Of a stretch of DNA of 64,000 bases, positions 25,085 through 34,530 are shown in pieces; position 1 is the stretch's first letter; each line of letters opens with the position of its first letter. The translations under genes and the position numbers were made by a program. The stretch comes from Larimichthys crocea (lineage: Eukaryota > Chordata > Actinopteri > Sciaenidae). The stretch is taken from the NCBI RefSeq assembly GCF_000972845.2, contig NC_040017.1, positions 24,947,606 through 25,011,605 of the forward strand, in the 5' to 3' direction. The notes beneath the pieces were generated by a model, which saw nothing but the letters and a program-made list of their open reading frames with translations, ran no database searches and was not told where the DNA came from.

Positions 25085-25215
25085 AGTTGGTCCACTGCTG
25101 GTCTAGACTGAATATCTCAACAACTAGTTGATGATTTCAGTGACATATGACAGAAATATTCATGGTTCCCAGATGATGAATCCCAATAATCTTCCTCAGG
25201 ATTAATATGATTGAT
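25085..25215 (+). repeat. Dispersed teleost repeat, second copy
   Basis: Contains 'ggtctagactgaatatctca', 'caactagttgatgatttcag', and 'attcatggttcccagatgat' followed by gaatccca. This is the same repeat family as at 165-390, one unit long and considerably diverged. Confidence 0.5.
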
Positions 25216-25744
25216 TGGATTAAATTGGATGAATGGATTATTCTTTGGTTTTTCACCAACTACCTGCAAAACTAATGATGTTCTCATCACCGCCAGCTGC
25301 GTTTTGTATTTAATCAGCTAATAAGATGCTAAGATTGTGAACAGGGTAAACGTTATGCCTCGTAAACATTCCCAGCAGAGCCACTTGTACCTACATTTAT
25401 GATTTAGTGCCGTAAAGATTTTGTTGTCATTCTAATTTTATATATTTTTTTGTGTTTCCTCGTTATCTTTTTTGTCAATTAATGAATGGATTAGGTAGAT
25501 GAGATAGAAACACAGAGTGGCGATGAAGAATCAATAAACAATTTGTAACTCTGGCTTCTGACTAATTGACATATTTCTCACTGATTTGTGCAGATTAACA
25601 GCTGATTGGAGTTGCAGGCAGATGGCGCTCAGCTCCTCCTCGCCGGCTCCGATGAGATGGAGGGAGAGAGGGAGACAAAGCCGAGCTACGTACATGACAG
25701 AACAGTTCTTAACAACCTCCCAGCTGGATAAGACAAATGGTGCG

Positions 25745-25850
25745 ACTGATCAAGTCAAGTCAAGTTTATTTCTAAATCAATTTCCAGAAAAAAACAAAAC
25801 ATCTGTGACAAAGAGCTTCACAGGCAATAAACACAGATAAAAACAAGGAC
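25745..25850 (-). repeat. Retroposon 3' tail, inverted orientation
   Basis: The stretch opens with tandem 'caagt' units and 'caagtttatttctaaatcaa', then has 'agagcttcacaggcaataaa'. Fish LINE/SINE tails of this type end on their own strand in a short repeat such as TTGAT or ACTTG, and they carry the 'aaag(c/t)gctttacaca' block in the opposite order. The copy therefore lies on the minus strand. There is no coding. Confidence 0.45.
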
Positions 25851-25908
25851 ACAGTGTCACAGATGAGGCTTCTGCTTCTGCGTGGATGTACCATATGCCT
25901 CCTAATGG

Positions 25909-25922
25909 GCACTAGGGGGCAG
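25909..25922 (+). promoter_or_regulatory. CTCF-like motif
   Basis: GCACTAGGGGGCAG differs at one outer position from the vertebrate CTCF core CCACTAGGGGGCAG. CTCF binding sites of this form mark loop anchors. Motif match only; no occupancy can be inferred. Confidence 0.4.
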
Positions 25923-26892
25923 ATTGACTAATCGTGTGTGCGGGTGTGAATGAGTGAATAAATGAATGATTATGTGCGAGAATTACTTTGTGGCTCACAA
26001 GGGGCTCTGCATCAAATAACAAACGGTAATAAAAGAGGGACAAACAAGAACAAGAGCATCACTAAGTCCGACGGATGAGGACAGAGCTCGTGTTCGGGGG
26101 TGGAGAAGCATTGTGGAGCCACTTGTATGTGTGTGTATGTGTGAAAGAGAAGGGATGAAATCACATTGGAGCCCACTGGAGAAATAAGTAAATGACAGAC
26201 TGCAGGTAAGTAGATAAAGGGAAACGGAGGGCTAGTGCCTGATGCTGTTGAGGGAGGAGGCATTGTTGTAGAGGGCAGTCAGACGGACTCCTGAAGTGCT
26301 TCTTGGCACGCCTCAGTGGAAAGAGCCGCCAACTGAAAGTGCTCCATTGCATTGACATTTTGTCATCGAGAGGGTGGAGGACATTGTCCATAATAGCGGA
26401 CTGCAAACATCGTTTTCTCCACCACTGCTCCGAGTGAGCCCGGTTCATCCCTCTGGCAGGGCTGCTTTTCTCAATTCTCACCAACTCGTTCAGAAATGTG
26501 TGTCCCCTGAGATGAGAGCGCGGCCTGCCAATAAAACATCCTCAATCCTGTCAGAAAAGCTTATGAACTCAAGTCTGACAGGCACAGGATTAGCTCTGAA
26601 CCAGTCAGTCTAATAACTGATCAATGGAAAGTTAATCGACTTAAAAAAAAAAAAAAAGAGAATGAAGTGATTAATCCTCTAAGTAATTTATCAAATCAAC
26701 AAATTCAAAAGGAGTTGACAGCAACACCAGCAGCCCTGCGAGGATGAATTTCAAGGCTCACTCTCATGCCGGCATGTTAATGGTGATCAAAGTTATCCAA
26801 AAACATAAAGTACGGCTGAGGCTGATGGGAGCATCGTTAGTTTTATTACCATAAAACAAAGTATCTGACCATTTTTAGCCATGCCACACAAC
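25923..26892. other. Non-coding stretch between CTCF-like motif and hAT insertion
   Basis: The frame 26,161-26,484 on the minus strand (107 codons) shows no known motif and overlaps frames on the opposite strand. A 15-A run lies at about 26,642-26,656. Nothing else stands out. Confidence 0.5.
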
Positions 26893-26900
26893 GTCATGAC
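26893..26900. repeat. Left target site duplication of hAT insertion
   Basis: GTCATGAC, repeated exactly at 27,658-27,665 on the other side of the element. Eight bases is the length that hAT transposases produce. Confidence 0.9.
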
Positions 26901-27078
26901 TAGGGATGGGAATCGAGAACCAGTTCTGTGTGTTTCAATTCCATGGAATCGTTTGGCAGTTTATCTAACGATTCTCTTATCGATTCCAGAAAGCACGAAT
27001 CACGTTCTTGCGGAAGTTACGCTCGATTTCAGCAAGCACGACAAATTACGGCACGTGCAGTGCAATGAGTAGTAAACA

Positions 27079-27250
27079 ATGTCACCCACTCGATTCAAAC
27101 GCTCCAAAGTTTGGCTGCATTTTACCAAAACAGACGGCAACAGCTCGACTTGCAATCATTGCAAAGTGGAGATAACAGCGTCGGGAGGGAACACGACAAA
27201 ACATGCAGAAACATTTGTGCACATAACATGCAATATTTTGAAATGAATGT
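27079..27250 (+). pseudogene. hAT transposase amino-terminal BED zinc finger
   Basis: From ATG at 27,079 the frame reads MSPTRFKRSKVWLHFTKTDG and continues through STCNHCKVEITASGG and NTTKHAE. This is the BED finger layout: an aromatic 'vW.hF.k' entry, a C-x2-C pair, and a following threonine-rich NTT(n/k)...H helix. In the family this finger binds DNA at the element ends. The expected second histidine helix is shortened and the frame stops at about 27,244. After that a serine run encoded by AGC repeats (27,293-27,313) appears in the same general order as in longer relatives. The transposase core is absent, so this is a remnant. Confidence 0.75.
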
Positions 27251-27292
27251 CGTGTTTTTGACACGCTTCAGACTGGAGATGAATCTCAACCT

Positions 27293-27313
27293 AGCAGCAG
27301 CAGCAGCAGCAGC
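27293..27313. repeat. AGC trinucleotide repeat
   Basis: Seven AGC units inside the hAT element. In the transposase direction they code for a serine run; in the other plus-strand frame they give alanines. It probably derives from a serine-rich linker after the BED finger. Confidence 0.85.
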
Positions 27314-27657
27314 CAGGCTATGACCACCTCTGCGGTTACTACGGAAGGGAAATAACACACTGCCTACCATGTTAGCGCCATGTGCTTCTTTGTAAAACAT
27401 GCTATAACAGTTAACATTAAACCAATGCCTTCTGCAATACATTTAGAAGATGACCATGACGAGAGAGAGAGTCTGGCTGGCTCAGAGGCTGGCAGCTGTA
27501 CTAGTACTTGTTTCAGTTCACTACCTCCTCTAGATGATGCTGATCAAACTGTTTGTTCTCCTTTTTTTCCCAAATGAGAATCGATAAAGAATTGAATCGT
27601 TAAGCAGAATCGATAATGGAATCGGAATCGGAAAAATCTTATCAGTTCCCATCCCTA

Positions 27658-27665
27658 GTCATGAC
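27658..27665. repeat. Right target site duplication of hAT insertion
   Basis: GTCATGAC, identical to 26,893-26,900. Confidence 0.9.
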
Positions 27666-29984
27666 TATAAATTGAATACATTTGTGCAGGTTTTGGAGTT
27701 CACCTTGGGCTTTTCTGACACGCAAATTTGTTCCAGATTTTCTAAAACTCAGTAGATAAACAGATTACGAAAATAATGATTGTTCAGTTGGAGCCCAGCA
27801 GCGGATGCACGGCAATGTTTCTCTATAATCTATGAGACCTTTAGTTATTCAAACATTTCAGAGCTGCTCTGGGGTCAGAAATAATCTCATGGTCTGATTA
27901 AATATTTAAAGTGCAAGTTAGTCAACTGGTAAAACTTGGATGTAAAAGACCAGAGTGTGTGATTACACAGCAATAAGTCACTTTCATTAAACTAAGGTTA
28001 TTATCTATTGGCTTATGCCGTGGCTTAAAAACAGAGCTCAGTCATAACTTACTAAATTGTACTTTTCAGATCACAGGTATTAGAAATAGTAACAATTTTC
28101 TCTTCAACATTTGCCAGTATAATACAATATTTATGCAAAACCTGTGAACACTGAGGTTTAACACATCCAACTTCAGTATTTCTGCCTGGAGACGAGCTCT
28201 GCCTCCGTAAAGTCTGTGTCACCTCCAGTCGAATAGTCTGCTCAGTCATTTCATGCATTAAGTGTGTCAGTAATCCAGTTTTCTATCAAAAGTGGCTCTC
28301 CAAGTGCTCAGAGGATTGGACTTCCTCCGCATGGTGCCGGGAATCAGGAGCTCCTTGTCCCGTCAGAAAATCTACCACCAGAGGTGAAAATGACTGTGTT
28401 CTAGCCGGCTTGAGATTGCAAATGTATTCTTATGCCCCCAGGACAGTTTTGTCTACATTGGTAAGCAGCTTCTGTCTTCCACCGTGGTCAGAGGCAGGAG
28501 TGGTGTTTCTGCTCCATCAGCAGCGACGCCACACCAACAAACAGCTCTGAGGAGCTTTTTCTGTCTCACTGAGATTATTCGAGGCCAAGAAACTGAACTC
28601 AATAGCAATCTCTTATGATAAAATAAGGGTGAATTAAGTCTGAGTAATCAATAATTTATCACGAGACACATCTTCAGACAAATACACTGTAGTCATTAGC
28701 TGGTCTGGTTCATTATCAGAGAGGCTTCTACAGATGGTGCTTTTTTTTTCTTTTTTTTAGGAGATGTCTAAGGCTACCCAATTAATTAATTACTGATTAT
28801 TTTCACAAGTGATTAATCTTTTTTTCCCCCTTTTAATTTATTAATGGTTTAGTCTATTAAACATGAGAAAATTGTGAAAATTGCTCATTACAAGTTCCCA
28901 GGGCACTCGGTTACACCTCCAATTGCTCATTTGATCAGATTAACGGCACAAAAACCCAAAGATACTCAATTTGTAATGATATAAAACGGGCACAAGCAGC
29001 AAATCCTCATCTGTGACATGATGGAAGCAGCGGATATTGAGCATTTGCTCGATAAATGACCCTAATCTGTACATTTATTACGTGTCAGTAATTGAAATCC
29101 CTGATATATACCTGTGATATCTTCAACTCGACTGTCATTTCAATTGAACTAACGACTGCTGTGTTCGTGTGAGAAAAATGCCTGCGGCCATGTTTCTGTC
29201 GGGGAGCGTCTTTGCCACTGAGTGTCACTGTTGCAGCACTGTGCTGACGCCTCTGAGCGCTCACGTTGTGTTTGTCTGAGGAGGGGTGGAGGAAGGTGGA
29301 GAGAGATAGACAGACAGAGAGAGTGAGAGAGGCAGCTGCTGGGCAGATCATCAGTTTGCCTCTTACTGTAGTTGTCTTCCTCCTCTCTCTCTCTCTCTCT
29401 CTCTCTCCCTCTCTCCCATGGCTCTACATGCCCCAGAAACAAGGTAGTTCCGTCTAATTGCTCTAATGGCGTCCCATCCTCATTAGACTCTTGACCTTGG
29501 CTGTGCGTGATAAGAGTAGGTCAGCGTGGATTAGAAGTGGCCCCCTAGGTCTCCTCCTCTCTCCCGGTTACCAGTCAATACCTCCGACTCAGTTCACTCC
29601 CCTGAATAACCACAAGTGTTTTCCCCCATTTGAAAGCAGGCAGAATACAGAACAGACTCCCTCTTTTCTCTGTCTGTACCCGCTGGATGTGTTGTGTCTT
29701 ACCTCACAGCAGTGACACCACATGTTAAATAACAAGACCTTTTTTTTGTTTGTTTGGTACCAAAAAGCAGACAGATAAATATACCTTCATTTGATAATCG
29801 GCTCCACCGAGAGACTGGTATTATTATTAGAATTAGAGGGGGGGAACTGCAATCCATGTGACGCATCAAACCTGATCTGTGCTGCTGCTCTGATACTTAG
29901 TATTACATCTAAAATCAATAGTGTACAACATGGAAAGCAGACAAACAAACACTGTCATTGCAGAGCTACGCTGACTAAAGAGTC
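27666..29984. other. Non-coding stretch with CT repeat
   Basis: No gene recognised. T-rich tracts lie at 28,741-28,760. A polypyrimidine CT repeat covers 29,380-29,416. Frames of 88 and 97 codons on the minus strand at 29,085-29,442 run across that repeat and owe their length to it. Confidence 0.5.
29538..29551 (-). promoter_or_regulatory. CTCF-like core on minus strand
   Basis: Read on the minus strand, GACCTAGGGGGCCA shares the CTAGGGGGC core with the CTCF consensus but deviates on both sides. It points toward the motif at 25,909. Weak motif evidence only. Confidence 0.2.
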
Positions 29985-30290
29985 AGGCTAAAAAATATTG
30001 TAGATATATTAGTGCTGGTATGAATGTTGGCTGATAAGTTAAGCAAGGTTTGAGATGATTTAGAAACTGTCATATTTCCATCAGAAGGCAAAAAATTATT
30101 ATTTTTTTGTATCAGTTTAAAAAAACAAACAAATTTAAACTATTTATTTCAAGATTGTTTGTTTACATTGTACGTCTTTATTGAAAAAATGACTATCGGG
30201 CAACATATTCAATTCCCAAATACCGATATCAGTGTTAGGTTCAAAAATCCAGTATTGGTCAAAATACACATGACATCCTTATAATAAGTA
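29985..30290. repeat. Probable DNA-transposon-derived repeat
   Basis: Blocks such as 'gatatattagtgctggtatg', 'catatttccatcagaaggca', 'aataccgatatcagtgttag' and 'aaaaatccagtattggtcaa' resemble from memory a widespread vertebrate or fish non-autonomous element rich in TATCGG-type words. The ends are not clear and no target duplication was found, so class and limits are uncertain. Confidence 0.35.
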
Positions 30291-30319
30291 AACAGCATGA
30301 ACCAATGCCAGCATTCATT

Positions 30320-31060
30320 TTTTTAACTTACCTTTTTATTGGACGCATATAAAATGACATACGTGAATACATACATATAACATATATACCGGGAATGTAC
30401 AATGGGAGATGCTTCTGCAGTTACACTTGTAGCATCCAACATATAATCATGTCCAAACTACTTATCATGAAACATTTCTTCCTCCTTCTTAATAGGAGGA
30501 AACATGAACAGCAGCATACACTTTGCATCAATTGTAGTACAGGAAGTATGAAAAAACTTAAAAAAGAAAATTGAGTTCTGACATTGCTCTTTCAATGGAA
30601 ATCATCTCTCAGCAAACCTGTCCGTTTGAAACTTTATTCAGACTGTGATTTTCTCCATGATGAAGACATTTTTTTTATCTCGTCTCTCTGTTCTGTTGGG
30701 GCGTCATCCAGGAAGCTGTAATTGTCTTCTTTGCTATTAAAAGCAGAAATCTCAGTATGGAAGTCAAGCTCCTGTCTATCAGAATATCAGGAGCTATACC
30801 CAGTATGCACAGTGCTGGATGTGACGTAAAGTCAATACTCCAAACATGTTCCACATATGTGTGTAAAGTCCAACCACCAACAAACAGCCGCTCCACACAG
30901 ATGCAAACATCTCGGAAGTATTTCTCTTTGACTTCCAAATTGCTGTTGTTAGATTCACATTGTAGCACTTTATATGATTTTGATACAGCCTTGTTCTTTG
31001 TCTCCCCCTCTGTGGATGACATTATTAATTCCTCTCCCACTCCTTATGTGTCTGAAGGTA
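30320..31060 (-). pseudogene. L1/Tx1-like LINE, 3' end
   Basis: On the minus strand a frame from 31,040 to 30,675 ends with the carboxy-terminal block of L1-clade ORF2 proteins: LGIAPDILIDRSLTSILRFL, then LLLIAKKTITASWMTP. The usual family form is 'lLgi.p......r.....llla.akk.Itr.W..p'. After a frameshift near 30,680 the block FIMEKITV and IKFQTDRFAER follows in the next frame, matching the family's 'iy.MEKltf.lr.q...F...W' ending. About 300 bases of 3' untranslated sequence follow, then AATAAA near 30,332-30,337 and an A-rich end by 30,320. Endonuclease and polymerase domains are missing, so the copy is a 5'-truncated, dead retrotransposon. Confidence 0.7.
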
Positions 31061-33675
31061 ATGTCTTAGTCACAGAAATGTCTGAAAAAATCTGAATTAT
31101 TGCAATTTTTGCAACTCTACAAATGGAGTTCGACAGTTTGACAATTTCTTTGGTACCACTGACCATGTTTTCATTGTTCCCCTGATATGGCAAAGCATTC
31201 ATAAGTTAATTTCCAATACCTAACCCTATATAGACTCTTACAATACATAATTATATGATTATACATGTTTATTGATAATACATGTGTCATAATCATCATG
31301 GTTGTGTTGTCTGATCAGTGGTGCAAAGCCAAAGATATTAAATTCATTTTCACATTAAACAAAGAAAAGCAGAACATTCTCATAACTGAGAAGTTAATAT
31401 TGATGTTTTACATTTGATTAATCAGTCAACTAATAATTTCAGCTCTCAGCTTACTGCTTTGTTACATAAGCAGTTTATTCTCTGTCATACTTTAACGTGC
31501 AGCTTATGGAAATCACTGTAAACGCTGATATCATGTAGGACTCAGGATGTTTGGATAAGATGTTTGACTGGAAGAGATAATAAAACCCAACCAGAGAGTC
31601 TTTGAATAGAAGGACCAGAGAGACACCAGAGCGTCTGAGAGACAGTTCAAAGAGCAGAACAAGAGCAGCCACTTAATTTGGGTTTTTGGACGAAAGCTAA
31701 ACAATCAAGACAGGATCAGTTCTGCTCTGCAAGAAGTGCGATCAATGCAAGATGATTTGTTGCCTGCAATTTTGCAAGGCAAATTGCAAAAACAAAGACA
31801 TTTTCGGTGCCTGTAATAGGACAGGTCGTTTGATAAAAGGATGGAAAGAAAAGGTTGCACAAAACCTCAAAGTGCTCACGGTAATGATCCCTCGCCGTGG
31901 GATATAATATTCACACCTTTTTTTCCAATTTGGGGCTCATCTCAGCTCCCACGGAATCTGTGTTTGAGAGGGTGGTGGACAGTGCAGCAAATAACTGTGG
32001 CAAACACGCAGAGATAGACCGAAAATGTTGAGTTGTACCCCCTCAAGACAAAATGTAACAACTACATGAAAAGGACGGGAGTATCGACTGGAGACACTGG
32101 AGGCAAAACAGCAATAATTTGGTTCCATAAGAACGGTATTAGACTCCAATACACCTATGCAATTACACTTCTCCGAGGGGAACCACTCCCTCGTTCTGCC
32201 TGGGATTCAGTGTACCTGGAGGCTGTGTGTGTGTGCGTGCGTGCACATGAGCTTAAACAGTATGTGTGTGTATGTACAGTGTCTGTGGCCAAGTATATAT
32301 GAGAGAGAAGCAAAGGCAGTGACACGAAGACAAAGAGAGACAGTGAACCACAGAGACCGAGCTGGATTGCATCAAAAGCACTTTCATCCCTTCAAACTCA
32401 GTCCCTCAGAAACACCGCCTTGCATTTCTAGAAGCACTTCCTGTTTGTAGAAGACCCGGCTACCGAGTGCTCCGAGGCCGGCGGTAAACAAGTGTTAATG
32501 TGCTACCTCTGCGAGAAATTCCAGCTTAATGAAGGATTTACTTCCTATGACCAGCGCTGATGAGGGAGCTGACGATTTAAAACACATTCGTGTCCTTCGG
32601 CTATCATTATGTTAGGACTTTTCTTTTTTGCCGCATGTTTCGACGTTAATAAGCTGCGAGCTGCGTTTATTCTGTGAAAGATGAGACATCGCGGGGAAAC
32701 ATAGGAACACGGTATAGATTCATGGAATAATGGGCTAACCAGCTGTAACACTGCTCCTACAATCACCTTTAAATGCATGCAGACAGTTCAGTAGGAAAGA
32801 TACTCAGCTGAATGGAAAATGTTTGTGATGATATTGTGTTAATAGCATCATTTATGACCATACCTAACCATACTTATATTTTCTTTAAATTCACTTACTC
32901 CATATTCGTTTTAATTTGCATCAGTGCTTTTTATTGTCTATGTTTTTTTTGTTTTTTACTTTTTGGAGACATCTGGAATAAAAGCAAACATGCTTCACCA
33001 AACACGAGAAACGCCGCCTCGTCTCATTATATCAAATCAACAGGGAGCAAAACTGTCTGAATAAATTACATCTCAACAGGAGTGACACGAGAAAGTCCCC
33101 GAACAAATCTAAAACAGACAAACAAATAAATAAAAGAGAGAGAGAGAGAATGATCACTGCCATCACACTGTATCAGAGGAGAAGTGAATCCGTTTGCACA
33201 ATGGTTCATGGCAACAAACCATGAAGCAAGATGATGTCCTTGTTCAAAGAAAATCAATTTTGGCTGAAAATGATGGAACTGAAGGATACTTTCACTTGAG
33301 AAATTCTCCATCCCTCATGCTTTCTGTTTCAATCTCTTTCTCTCTGCCAGCCTCAGACTCAGTTGCCATGAGATTTTTTTTTGTCTAAGTGTAATGTCTT
33401 TCTTCCTTCCTACCTTTTTTTTTATTTTTTTGCCCCTCCCAATTTGCAGTGGAAACAATTCCTTTCACACAAGATTCAACACTTATTAATCAACACTACA
33501 CGTTAAATTCATTCCACCGGGATTCACGTGTTTTAGGAGGTGAGATGCTTTTTTAAGAGCCTTTCCAAACCCAAGTAGGTAAATTTCTAAAATCTGTCTT
33601 TGTCTTCTATAAAATCGAAGGAATTGCAGAATATTAGCCTCTGAAACAACTGAACTGGCTGATCACAGCATAATC
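31061..33675. other. Non-coding stretch, no gene recognised
   Basis: Frames of 60-97 codons occur on both strands without recognisable motifs. A GT/GC run lies at about 32,225-32,250 and a GA run near 33,136-33,150. The sequence at 31,860-32,500 is less A+T-rich than its surroundings but shows no splice-flanked frame that I can support. Confidence 0.5.
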
Positions 33676-33740
33676 TATATGTGTGTGTGTGGGGGGGAAG
33701 ATTGCATGTCTGTGTAAAGGTGTGTGTGTGTGTGTGTTCA
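33676..33740. repeat. GT microsatellites, two tracts
   Basis: Two (GT)n tracts, the first ending in a run of G and the second of about ten units at 33,720-33,737. Confidence 0.9.
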
Positions 33741-33980
33741 GGGGAGATGGACAAACCCAGGGGTCCGTTTATCTAAGCTGACAGAAACAATTTACAGCAC
33801 TGCCAAATGGGGAGTAAAAGCCCCTCACACACACACAGAGGGAACTGGAGGGGAACCAGACAGAGAAAGCAGAAACTGTGCGGCATTAAGAAGGAGCCCA
33901 GCAACACTCTGCCATCACTAATAACACCAGACGGGGGAGGGATGAGATTTGGCCCTGGCATACTTTGGCCACGACTGACC

Positions 33981-34060
33981 CACCCATCCACCCACCCATC
34001 CATCCATCCATCCATCCATCCATCCATCCATCCATCCATCCATCCATCCATCCATCCATT
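33981..34060. repeat. CCAT tetranucleotide microsatellite
   Basis: About 80 bases of CCAC/CCAT followed by pure (CCAT)n. Opposing open frames through it give Met-Asp-Gly-Trp and Pro-Ser-Ile-His repeats and are artefacts. In fish such tracts often grow from the ATGG-type ends of retroposons, but no retroposon body is recognised next to this one. Confidence 0.95.
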
Positions 34061-34457
34061 ATTTAATTTATTGCCTCCACGAAGTAGGTGACGTCTTCCG
34101 ATCTTCGTCTTCGGTTTGTTTGTCTTTTGAGATATCACTAAACGCTGAAAGGTGTTTTAAAGGTGGTGGTAATTTACCTCTGCTTTCAGTAGAACCACAT
34201 CAAGATGAGTTTCTCTTATTGTTCTTCAACGTCTGTTTTGCATGGAAGCATTTGTAAAGATGAACATCAGTTCTTGACCTCGGTAAGAGTACATGCCAAA
34301 AAAGATCTCTCTCGCTGGTTGCTTTCAAACATATCAACATATATTTGCATGATAGAAGCTCAAAGTTCAGGAAGAAAGCTACTTGACTTGAGTTTAATCA
34401 GAGGAATGAACCTCCAACCTGAAATCTTGAAATTAGATGCTGACTGACCATAAACCA

Positions 34458-34530
34458 TTTACAGGGACCCAACAATTCCCAACATGAGCAAGCACCTGGT
34501 GACAGTGGCAAGGAAAAACCTCCTTCCCTC
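34458..34530 (+). repeat. Retroposon fragment
   Basis: The block 'acccaacaattcccaacatg' followed by 'agcaagcacctggtgacagt' and 'ggcaaggaaaaacctccttc' is, from memory, a very frequent internal segment of fish retroposons. Only this segment is preserved here. Confidence 0.55.

Larger units (their letters stand above)
26901..27657 (+). mobile_element. hAT DNA transposon, internally deleted copy
   Basis: The 757-bp element begins TAGGGATGGGAATCGAGAAC and ends CAGTTCCCATCCCTA, giving perfect 12-bp terminal inverted repeats (TAGGGATGGGAA) next to an exact 8-bp duplication of the target. Further ATCGATTC/GAATCGAT words lie inside both ends, as in many fish hAT elements, and probably serve as transposase binding sites. 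The inside keeps only the amino-terminal BED-finger part of a transposase (27,079-27,250) and a fragment of a downstream acidic/serine-rich region near 27,430-27,575. The catalytic RNase H-like and dimerisation domains are gone. It could only have moved with transposase supplied from elsewhere. The intact duplication argues for a fairly recent insertion. Confidence 0.93.

Noticed and set aside
33773..34138. A 121-codon minus frame with MDGW repeats
   Set aside because: It is the translation of the CCAT microsatellite.
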